From: Stagnihabitans tardus
GTDB lineage: Bacteria > Pseudomonadota > Alphaproteobacteria > Rhodobacterales > Rhodobacteraceae
Reading direction: 5' to 3'
DNA: 64,000 nt
Assembly: GCF_009925085.1 (NCBI RefSeq)
Contig: NZ_JAABNR010000008.1
Span: forward strand, 1 to 64,000
A model generated the notes under the pieces. It saw only the letters and a list, made by a program, of their open reading frames with translations, was not told the origin of the DNA and ran no database searches. Positions 28,041 to 34,843 of the stretch are shown here, piece after piece; within the stretch, counting starts at the first letter, position 1, and each line of letters opens with the position of its first letter. The translations under genes were made by a program, and so were the position numbers.

Positions 28041-28165
28041 GGGTCCCGCAGACACAAAAGGCATGAAATGCCTTTGGTTTCTGCGGGAGGAGGCGGGGGG
28101 GCTGCCGCCCCCCCGCACCCCCCTGCCTCAAGGGGGGCTTGCCCCCCTTGAGAAACCCCCTGACT
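28041..28165 (+). repeat. Composite stem-loop element, type I, copy 3 (A-B-C, tail degenerate)
   Basis: It begins 2 nt after the RTX-Hint stop. Hairpin A arms are 28044-28064 and 28068-28088 (19 of 21 paired, loop GAA). Hairpin B is GGGGGGGC/GCCCCCCC, and hairpin C is CAAGGGGGGC/GCCCCCCTTG. The tail is reduced to GAGAAACCCC. It lies between two convergent Hint-protein genes. Confidence 0.8.
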
Positions 28166-28203
28166 GCGATGCGGGAAGTTGGGCGCCGGTTTGCCCGCCG
28201 GCG

Positions 28204-29178
28204 TCAGGCCCTGCGCTTCGGGACGCGTCCGACCGCTTCCAGGAAGTCGCGGCCGGCCTCGGAGCCGAAATGCGGGCTTTGGCTCAGGCCGGGGAAGCGG
28301 GCTTTCATCTCGGCGGCGATCTCGGGCGGCAGGCGGCTTACCGTGGCCTCGTTGACGAGGAGGCTCTCGGAGGGCACGCCCTCGGCATAGATGATCTCGT
28401 GCTGGTCGAAGACCAGGGAGAAATAGTCGACGAAGCCGCCCTCGCGCAGGTAAACCGCCTCGCCGTCGATCAGGTCGCGGGCGGGGACCAGGAGCTCGGA
28501 GGTCGTCATCCCGGCCACCCGCTCGCGCTGGTAGAGAAAGACCCGGTGGTGCTGCGAGACGACGAGGTCGCCCTCGTTGCCGAGCGTGCCCTTGGAGATC
28601 ACAACGGGCGCCGTCGCCCCCACGGCGCGCAGATGCGCCCTTCCGATCCAGCGCACCGGCTGGCGGCCATGGTCGCGGGTCAGGATATCGAGACCCGGGA
28701 CGATCTGCTCGATGGCGCGCTGGCTGCCATCGGACAGCGTGATCATCGTGCCGCGCGCGAAGGAGAGGCAGAGGAGATCGGCGAGCGCCAGGTTCTCGGG
28801 CGGCTCCTCGACCGCGAGAAGCGTGTAATCCACCCCCGTGCCGATCGGCGAAAGCGGCAGGACGGCGGCCTCGGTTCCGAGGTCGATCAGGAGAAGCTCG
28901 ACCCGGTCGCCATCGGGCGCCATGAGCGTGTAGCGCGCGACAAGCCGCACCGGCGTGCCGGGGGCGCCGATGCCAGAGCCCGCGCCCACCTCTTGCCGCC
29001 CGGCCTCGGGGCGGGTGAGCACAAGCCGCAGGGGTTCGGCCTGGGTGTGCAGGACATAGACATCGCCCTCGCAGACCTCGTCCGGGCCCATGAGCCCGTC
29101 ACCCTGGTTCGCGCCGTTCGAGACATAGATGTCCTCGGCGGCGAAGACCTGGGCGATATGGCCGGGGGAAGAGGGCAT
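28204..29178 (-). CDS. Hint-domain protein with Ser at the nucleophile position
   Basis: The 324-aa protein has an N-terminal region (MPSSPGHIAQVFAAEDIYVS) of the type seen in Rhodobacteraceae Hint_2 proteins. A Hint domain starts near residue 145: SFARGTMITLSDGSQRAIEQ, then ILTRDHGRQPVRWIGRAHLR and LVVSQHHRVFLYQRE. Where the neighbouring RTX-Hint protein has CFTPGT, this one has SFARGT, so the first residue is Ser. It lacks RTX repeats. The genes converge and may form an interacting pair. The start has a poor ribosome site. Confidence 0.8.
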   Translation of the reverse strand: MPSSPGHIAQVFAAEDIYVSNGANQGDGLMGPDEVCEGDVYVLHTQAEPLRLVLTRPEAGRQEVGAGSGIGAPGTPVRLVARYTLMAPDGDRVELLLIDLGTEAAVLPLSPIGTGVDYTLLAVEEPPENLALADLLCLSFARGTMITLSDGSQRAIEQIVPGLDILTRDHGRQPVRWIGRAHLRAVGATAPVVISKGTLGNEGDLVVSQHHRVFLYQRERVAGMTTSELLVPARDLIDGEAVYLREGGFVDYFSLVFDQHEIIYAEGVPSESLLVNEATVSRLPPEIAAEMKARFPGLSQSPHFGSEAGRDFLEAVGRVPKRRA

Positions 29179-29287
29179 GGGAACACCGGGGATAGGGGCT
29201 TCAGGGCTAGCAATCCCACGCGGAAAGGTCAACAAAGGGACGGGTTTGCGGCAGGATCGCGGCAAGTGGAAACAATGGAGGATGGCG

Positions 29288-30064
29288 ATGGATCTGGGCA
29301 TCCGGGGCAAGCGGGCCTTGGTGACGGCGGGGTCCAAGGGGCTCGGCCGGGGCTGCGCCGAGGCTTTGGCGGCGGCGGGGGTCGACCTGGTGATCAACGC
29401 GCGCGGCGCCGAGGCCCTGGAGGCCACGGCGCGGGACCTGGCCGGGCTGGGGGTGCGGGTGACGGCCGTGGTGGCCGATATCACGACCGAGGTCGGGCGG
29501 CAGAAGGTGCTGCAGGTCGCGGGGGAGGTCGATATCCTGGTGACCAATGCCGGGGGGCCTCCGCCCGGGTCCTGGGAGAACTGGGGGCGGGAGGATTACC
29601 TTTCCGCCATCGAGGCCAATATGCTCACGCCGATCCTCTTGATGAAGGCGGTGCTGCCGGGGATGATGGCGCGGGGCTGGGGGCGGGTGGTGAACATCAC
29701 CAGTCAATCGGTCAAGGCGCCGATTGCTTCGCTGGGCCTGTCGAACGCCGCGCGCACCGGGCTCACGGGCTTTGTCGCCGGCACCTCGCGCCAGGTGGCG
29801 CCCCATGGCGTGACGATCAACAACCTGCTGCCCGGCATCCATGACACCGACCGGGCGCTGTCCCTGGATGGTGGCGTGGTCAAGGCGCGGGGGATCACCA
29901 TGGAAGAGGCGCGGGCCGAGCGGATGGCGACGATCCCCGCGCGGCGCTACGGCACGGCCTCGGAGTTTGGGGCCATGTGCGCGTTTCTGTGCAGTCAGCA
30001 GGCGGGATTCATCGTCGGGCAGAATATCCTCCTGGATGGCGGGGCGACTTTGGCGACCTTGTGA
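29288..30064 (+). CDS. SDR family protein lacking the YxxxK motif
   Basis: The 258-aa Rossmann protein has the cofactor motif TAGSKGLGRG near residue 13, NAGG near residue 86, and the C-terminal IVGQNILLDGGATL. The catalytic Ser is followed by VKAPIASLGLSNAARTGLTG. The usual Tyr-x-x-x-Lys is replaced by Leu-Ser-Asn-Ala-Ala-Arg. Such divergent SDRs occur across proteobacteria, and their activity is unclear. ATG at 29288 has GGAGG 6 nt upstream. Its 3-prime end carries a complete composite stem-loop element. Confidence 0.85.
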   Translation: MDLGIRGKRALVTAGSKGLGRGCAEALAAAGVDLVINARGAEALEATARDLAGLGVRVTAVVADITTEVGRQKVLQVAGEVDILVTNAGGPPPGSWENWGREDYLSAIEANMLTPILLMKAVLPGMMARGWGRVVNITSQSVKAPIASLGLSNAARTGLTGFVAGTSRQVAPHGVTINNLLPGIHDTDRALSLDGGVVKARGITMEEARAERMATIPARRYGTASEFGAMCAFLCSQQAGFIVGQNILLDGGATLATL

Positions 30065-30220
30065 GGTCCGGGAGGTTTTGCAGGCATGGCATGCCCGCGA
30101 AACCTCCCGGAGGAAGCGGGGGGCTTTCGCCCCCCGCACCCCCCAACCAAAGGGGAGCACGCTCCCCTTTGGAAACCCCGTGGATGTTTGGGGACCAGTG
30201 AAGGAGGGCGGGCCTTGGGG
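30065..30220 (+). repeat. Composite stem-loop element, type I, copy 4 (complete)
   Basis: It begins directly after the SDR stop. Hairpin A is 30067-30087/30091-30111 (loop GGC). GGAGGAAG and hairpin B GCGGGGGGC/GCCCCCCGC follow, then hairpin C AAAGGGGAGC/GCTCCCCTTT, then tail CCCCGTGGATGTTTGGGG with AGTGAAGG. It fills the space between convergent SDR and P450 genes; 30221-30281 holds nothing else. Confidence 0.8.
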
Positions 30221-30281
30221 TGGTAGCCTGGGCCAGGATCGCGCGCTGGGCTGTTCCCGCGCAGGCGGGAACCTCCTTCGT

Positions 30282-31625
30282 TCAGCGGCGGGTGAGGTGG
30301 AGGCGGATGCCGTCCTTGGCGCGGACGGTCAGATGGGCCACGGGGACGGGGATTTGGCCCTCCACGGGGGCGAAATGGAAGGCGCGGGTCATCAGGGCGA
30401 GGAGCAGGGGGCCCTCGACCATGGCGAAACCTGCCCCGGTGCAGACGCGGGGGCCCGCCGAGAAGGGCAGCCAGGCGTCACGGGCGCAGGCGCGGTTTTC
30501 TTCGCGCGACCAGCGGTCGGGGTCGAAGGCATCGGGATCGGGCCAGATCCGGTCGTGGCGATGCAGGTGCCAGGGGGAGAGGACGATCTGTGAGCCCTTG
30601 GGCGCCTGGCGGTCGCGGAGCGTCTCGGGCCTGGTCGTCTCGCGCACCATCATGGGGACGGGCGGGTAAAGCCTGAGCGCCTCGCGGAAGACGTCGCGGG
30701 TGAACTTCAGCCGGGAGAGGGCGGCGAAATCGGGGGCCTCGGGCAGGGAGGCGGCTTCGAGCGCCACGCGGTCCTGGATCTCGGGATGGGTGGCCAGGAG
30801 GTAAAGCGACCAGGCCAGGGCCGAGGCGGAGGTCTCGTGCCCCGCCAGGAAGAAGATCGCCACCTGGTCGACCATTTCCCCGGTCGTAAAGCGCTCTCCG
30901 GTCAGGGGATCGGCCGTCGTCATGATCTTGGTGGCCAGGTCCTGGGGGGCCTCGCCCGTGGCGATCTGGGCTGCGCGGGCCGCGGTCAGCTCGGTGATGA
31001 GCGCCCTGATGCGGCGGGCGGCGGCCAGGGTCGCGGGGCGGTGCAGGCGGGGAAACCAGCGCGGCAGGGGCAGGAAGGCCGCCAGGTTCAGGATCGGCTG
31101 GCTGCGTTGATAGGCGCGGAACTCGGTGAAGGTGGCGCTCGCGATCCGGTCCTCGATGGGGATTGAAAACAGCGTGCGGAAGATCACATCGGCGGCGGCG
31201 TGGGAGGTGTGCTCTTCGATCTCGGTCTCGCCGGGCGCAAGCCGGGCCACGGCGGCCTGGCCTGCGGCCCACATCGCCGGGAAGGTCTCGCGGATGCGGC
31301 CGCCCTCGAAGGCCGGGTCGATGATGCGGCGCTGGCGCTTCCAGGCCTCGCCGTTCGTCAGGAAGACGGAGTTGCCGAGAAGCGGGCGCAGCCCCTCGGC
31401 AATGCGCATGGACTTGGGGAAGTCGTCGGGGCGCTCGGTCAGGACGCGGGCGATCAGCGCGGGGTCGTTGACCATGTAGCTGCGGAAGAAGGGCGTGCGG
31501 AACTCGGCCATCCAGGCGTGATAGAGGCGGGCGGGCTGGGCCGAGAGGATATCGCGGCGGAAGAGCTGCAAATAGCGCAGAAGCGAGACGCGGTCGGGGC
31601 GCGAAGGGGGCTTGGGCGGGATCAT
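30282..31625 (-). CDS. Cytochrome P450
   Basis: This 447-aa monooxygenase has the I-helix motif FFLAGHETSA, the K-helix EALRLYPP and the haem loop PFSAGPRVCTGAGFAMVE with Cys395 as thiolate ligand. No membrane anchor or fused reductase is present. The sequence resembles the CYP4/CYP102-like bacterial group that hydroxylates fatty acids, but the substrate is not determinable. No ferredoxin or reductase gene is adjacent. It overlaps the upstream hydrolase gene by 4 nt (ATGA), so the two are coupled. Confidence 0.95.
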   Translation of the reverse strand: MIPPKPPSRPDRVSLLRYLQLFRRDILSAQPARLYHAWMAEFRTPFFRSYMVNDPALIARVLTERPDDFPKSMRIAEGLRPLLGNSVFLTNGEAWKRQRRIIDPAFEGGRIRETFPAMWAAGQAAVARLAPGETEIEEHTSHAAADVIFRTLFSIPIEDRIASATFTEFRAYQRSQPILNLAAFLPLPRWFPRLHRPATLAAARRIRALITELTAARAAQIATGEAPQDLATKIMTTADPLTGERFTTGEMVDQVAIFFLAGHETSASALAWSLYLLATHPEIQDRVALEAASLPEAPDFAALSRLKFTRDVFREALRLYPPVPMMVRETTRPETLRDRQAPKGSQIVLSPWHLHRHDRIWPDPDAFDPDRWSREENRACARDAWLPFSAGPRVCTGAGFAMVEGPLLLALMTRAFHFAPVEGQIPVPVAHLTVRAKDGIRLHLTRR

Positions 31626-32914
31626 GTCGAGCGCCAGCCGGAAAGTGGCGTCTCGATCCGGGATTTCGAGGCGGCGCGGCCCTGGTAGCGCTGGCCAAGC
31701 GTCAGGGGGCCCGCGGTGATCTGGAAGTAATCGTAGTCGCCCGGCCGGTCAAAGGCGCAGAGATATTGGAAATGCAGGCGGAAGAAGCGCCAGCGCAGCG
31801 CGCGCCATTTTTCGGGCGAGAGGGTCTGGGTGAAGGCGGCCGAGATCACCAGGGGCCAGCGCTTGTCCCGTGGTGCGACCCCTGTGACGCTGACCGGATC
31901 ACAAAGCGCAAAGGCGCAGCCGTCGCCGGGGGCCGTGACATCGACCCAGGTGATGCGGTCCTGGGCAGACAGGAAGGCGAGGTCGCCCCGCAGCCTTTGC
32001 GCCCGGGGCAGGAAAGAGACCATGGGCACGACCTGGCCCAGCGTCAGGAGAGAGAGGGCGGGGGTCTGGGGGATGCCCTGGCGCAGGAGGTCCGAGAGGA
32101 TCGAGACCGCGAGATGCGCGCCCGAGGAATGGCCGACGACGAGGACCTCGTCGCAGTCGGCCAGGCTTTCGCGCAGGCGTTGGGCAAAGGCCGTGATCCG
32201 GGTCTCCAGCCCGGGCGGATTGGCGCCAAGGCTCTGGGCGGAATAGGCGTAGTCATGCATCAGGTACCAGGCATAGATCTTGTGATCCCTGGCGCGGAAG
32301 AACGTGAGCGTGATGAAGGTCACGGCCGCGACGATGGCGAGATGCAGCGCCGGGGCGGCCCAATGGGTTTCGACCGGGGGGATATTGTCCATGGCCAGGA
32401 CCTCGACAAGGCCCCGCACCCGGTTTGCCGCCCAGAAAACCCCTTTCGCCGCGAGAAACCCGAGGCCGAGAGAGACGGCCAGTTGCAAGAGAAGCACGCC
32501 GATCGGATAGAGGGCGGCGATCATCGGCCCCTTGCGCAGCCGCATCAGCCGGAAGAGCGCGCCCGACAGGATATAGGCCCCGGCGGTGCGGACCAGTTGC
32601 AGATAGGTCCCGACTATCCCGGTCTTCATCGAGCTGCTGACGATGTCGGACCAGACGAGGACCTCGACCTCGGCCTCGACGGGGGGCTGGTCGGGCATCC
32701 GGGCCTGGACGCGCCAGCCATAGGGCCCGCCGCCGCCGCGCGGCTGGAGGGCGAGGGAATAGCCCGAGATCTCGGCCTGGGCCTTGCCCTCGGTGCGGTA
32801 GAGCTCGCGGTAGCGGCGGGGGGGGATCGGGTCATAGCCCGGGATATAGAAGACCTTCCGCCGAAAGGCGGGCTGAGGTGTTGCAGGGGGGGCATGCTCG
32901 GTCATCGCCGCCAT
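31622..32914 (-). CDS. Membrane-associated alpha/beta-hydrolase-like protein
   Basis: The 430-aa protein begins after a short polar tail with RRKVFYIPGYDPIPPRRYRE. Hydrophobic segments lie at about residues 108-160 (including YPIGVLLLQLAVSLGLGF) and 190-210. A hydrolase part follows, with nucleophile elbow VVGHSSGAHLAVS (GxSxG). Acid and His partners were not assigned. It could be an esterase or lipase on a membrane substrate. It is translationally coupled to the P450, suggesting one pathway, for example processing an esterified lipid. An ATG at 32905 is an alternative start. Confidence 0.75.
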   Translation of the reverse strand: MAAMTEHAPPATPQPAFRRKVFYIPGYDPIPPRRYRELYRTEGKAQAEISGYSLALQPRGGGGPYGWRVQARMPDQPPVEAEVEVLVWSDIVSSSMKTGIVGTYLQLVRTAGAYILSGALFRLMRLRKGPMIAALYPIGVLLLQLAVSLGLGFLAAKGVFWAANRVRGLVEVLAMDNIPPVETHWAAPALHLAIVAAVTFITLTFFRARDHKIYAWYLMHDYAYSAQSLGANPPGLETRITAFAQRLRESLADCDEVLVVGHSSGAHLAVSILSDLLRQGIPQTPALSLLTLGQVVPMVSFLPRAQRLRGDLAFLSAQDRITWVDVTAPGDGCAFALCDPVSVTGVAPRDKRWPLVISAAFTQTLSPEKWRALRWRFFRLHFQYLCAFDRPGDYDYFQITAGPLTLGQRYQGRAASKSRIETPLSGWRST

Positions 32915-33009
32915 TCTCGCCGGGGAATGTGGAAATTCAAGGGCATTGGCTTGCGTCCAGCCCGGCGCCAGGCGGTTTCGCCGAGAATTTCCGGCGCGAC
33001 GTGGGGGGC

Positions 33010-33750
33010 TTAACCCAGGGCGCCAAGCGCGGGCAGGGTTTCAAGGAGCCAGTAGGAGAATTGGCTGAAGCCGCCGGTCAGCATCATCAGGCCGATGGTC
33101 CACAGCAGAAGGCCCATGAGGCGCTCGATCGCCTCCATGTGGCGCTTGAAGAAGGCCAGCGTCCCGCCGAGTTGGGGCAGGAAGGCCGCAACCAGGAGGA
33201 AGGGGATGCCAAGGCCAAGCGCATAGACGGCCAGGAGCACCGTGCCGCGGGCGACATTGCCCTCCTGGGCTGCGATGGTCAGGATGGCGCCGAGCTGCGG
33301 GCCGATGCAGGGCGTCCAGCCGAAGGCGAAGGCCAGGCCCAGGATATAGGCGCCGAAGGCCGAGCCGCCCTGGTCGCCCGCCTCGATCCGCAGGTCTCGC
33401 ATCAGGAAGGGCAGGCGCAGGATGCCGAGGAAATGCAGGCCGAAGCCCATGACGACAAGCGCCGAGAGCGTGGCAAAGACCTGGCCATTGCCAAGGAAGA
33501 AGGCGCCGAAGGCCGAGGTGGCGGCTCCCATCAGGAGGAAGACGGTCGAGAGGCCGAGGACGAAGAAGAGCGCGGCCGGAAGGGCGGAGCGCTGTTTGCC
33601 GATCTCCTTGACCGAGATGCCGGACATATAGGCGAGATAGGGGGGGACGATGGGCAGGACGCAGGGCGAAAGGAAGGAGAGCACGCCGGCCGCAAGGGCT
33701 GCGAAGGCGGCGGGCACAAGACTGGCGTCCAGGAGATTGATGTCGAACAT
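33010..33750 (-). CDS. ccdA: Cytochrome c biogenesis protein CcdA
   Basis: The 246-aa, roughly six-helix membrane protein moves reducing power across the inner membrane for cytochrome c haem attachment or periplasmic thiol repair. The two functional cysteines are in LSFLSPCVLPIVPPYLAYMS and FGWTPCIGPQLGAILT. Normal length. It stands alone, with a large repeat array upstream. Confidence 0.95.
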   Translation of the reverse strand: MFDINLLDASLVPAAFAALAAGVLSFLSPCVLPIVPPYLAYMSGISVKEIGKQRSALPAALFFVLGLSTVFLLMGAATSAFGAFFLGNGQVFATLSALVVMGFGLHFLGILRLPFLMRDLRIEAGDQGGSAFGAYILGLAFAFGWTPCIGPQLGAILTIAAQEGNVARGTVLLAVYALGLGIPFLLVAAFLPQLGGTLAFFKRHMEAIERLMGLLLWTIGLMMLTGGFSQFSYWLLETLPALGALG

Positions 33751-33848
33751 GGGCTGTGTTTAGCGGGTTTTCCGGAGGAGGTCACGGGGGGGAAGAGAGC
33801 GGACGCGGGATCGTGAAGGCGCGAAGCTCGGGCCTTTGGGACGTGGCC

Positions 33849-34097
33849 CTGCCGACTGCACGGTCTGCGCGGGGATGGCGTCCTGGGGCTCTGCCGACTT
33901 TGGGGGATGGCCTTGCCGACTGCACGGTCTGCGCGGGGATGGCGTCCTGGGGCCCTGCCGACTTTGAGGGGATGACCCTGCCGACTGCACGGTCTGCATG
34001 GGGATGGCGACCTGGGCCCTGCCGACTTTGGGGGATGGCTCTGACGACTGCACGGTCTGCATGGGGATGGCGACCTGGGGCTCTGCCGACTTTGGAG
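33849..34097 (+). repeat. Tandem 64-bp repeat built on GCCGACT cores (array 3)
   Basis: Four units start at 33851, 33915, 33980 and 34043 (periods 64, 65, 63). Each contains GCCGACTGCACGGTCTGC and, 41-42 bp later, GCCGACTTT followed by GGGGGATGG or a close variant. The fourth unit opens GACGACTG. Unlike the other arrays, the sequence between cores is also conserved, so this is recent tandem amplification. The rest of the gap to 34425 has no gene I can support. Confidence 0.85.
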
Positions 34098-34425
34098 GGC
34101 ATGGTCAGCGACGGGCCCTCGCGCTGCTGCGACGGGCGGCAGGATGGAAAGGAAGCGGTGGCATGGGGCGGGCCCTCCCGTCCTGGAGGTATTGCCCGAC
34201 GCCTGGGTGGCCTGCGCTGACGGCCCGGGGATCGGAGCGGAGCCTGGCCAAGGGGCAACGGCTGGAAAGCGACGATGGGCGACAGGGAACGGAGGCGCGG
34301 GCGGGCGCTGCTCCGGCCCGGGTGCGGATGGCCTGGAGGCCAGGGGACACGCGCCTGCGCCGGGGCGGCATGTCTGGGCTTGCCTTTGTCCCCGGGGGCA
34401 GGGCAAGAAGCGCCAGGGGGACGCC

Positions 34426-34656
34426 ATGGATTGGGACGAAGTTGCCGACTGCGAAGGGCTCTTGTGCCCGCTGCCCGTCTTGCGGGCCCGCAAGCGGCTG
34501 ATGACCATGGCGGCGGGCCAGGTCCTTTGCGTCAGGGCCACGGATGCCATGGCGCGCATCGACCTCCCGCATTTCTGCGCCGGGGCCGGGCATGACTACC
34601 TCGAGGCCCGAGACGCGGGTCCGGTCACCCTTCACCTCATCCGCCGGGGCGCCTGA
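34426..34656 (+). CDS. TusA family sulfur carrier protein
   Basis: The 76-aa protein has the family CPxP motif in DCEGLLCPLPVLRARKRLMT, with the active-site Cys near residue 14, and the C-terminal FCAGAGHDYLE. TusA-like proteins carry persulfide for tRNA thiolation, molybdenum cofactor or sulfur oxidation. AGGGGG lies before the ATG. The gene is isolated between repeat arrays on both sides. A GCCGACTG core happens to lie in its coding sequence at 34444. Confidence 0.88.
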   Translation: MDWDEVADCEGLLCPLPVLRARKRLMTMAAGQVLCVRATDAMARIDLPHFCAGAGHDYLEARDAGPVTLHLIRRGA

Positions 34657-34687
34657 GCGGAGGGGAACCGTTCCGCAAGCGCAACAG

Positions 34688-34782
34688 GGCAGTCGGCGGG
34701 ACCTTGGGCGGGAAACTGGCGCGGCGGTGCAGTCGGCGGGACCTTGGGCGGGAAACTGGCGCGGCGGTGCAGTCGGCGGGGC
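34688..34782 (-). repeat. Phased GCCGACTG array 4 (three cores, exact 40-bp period)
   Basis: CAGTCGGC at 34690, 34730 and 34770. The first two 40-bp units are identical over CAGTCGGCGGGACCTTGGGC and the following bases. It lies just beyond the RNase E terminator and after the TusA stop, in inverted orientation to array 3. Confidence 0.85.
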
Positions 34783-34806
34783 AGGCCGATGCGCCTTGCC
34801 CAAAGG

Positions 34807-34838
34807 AAAAGGCCCGGGACGCTTTGCCCGGGCCTTTT
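34807..34838 (-). terminator. Terminator of rne
   Basis: AAAAGGCCCGGG/CCCGGGCCTTTT stem with an 8-nt loop; on the minus strand it starts 5 nt after the rne stop and ends in TTTT. Confidence 0.9.
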
Positions 34839-34843
34839 GTCAC

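Noticed and set aside
33849-34782. Insertion sequence or composite transposon around the TusA gene
   Set aside because: No transposase or target-site duplication is visible; only the repeat orientation is suggestive, so it is kept as a finding, not a feature.
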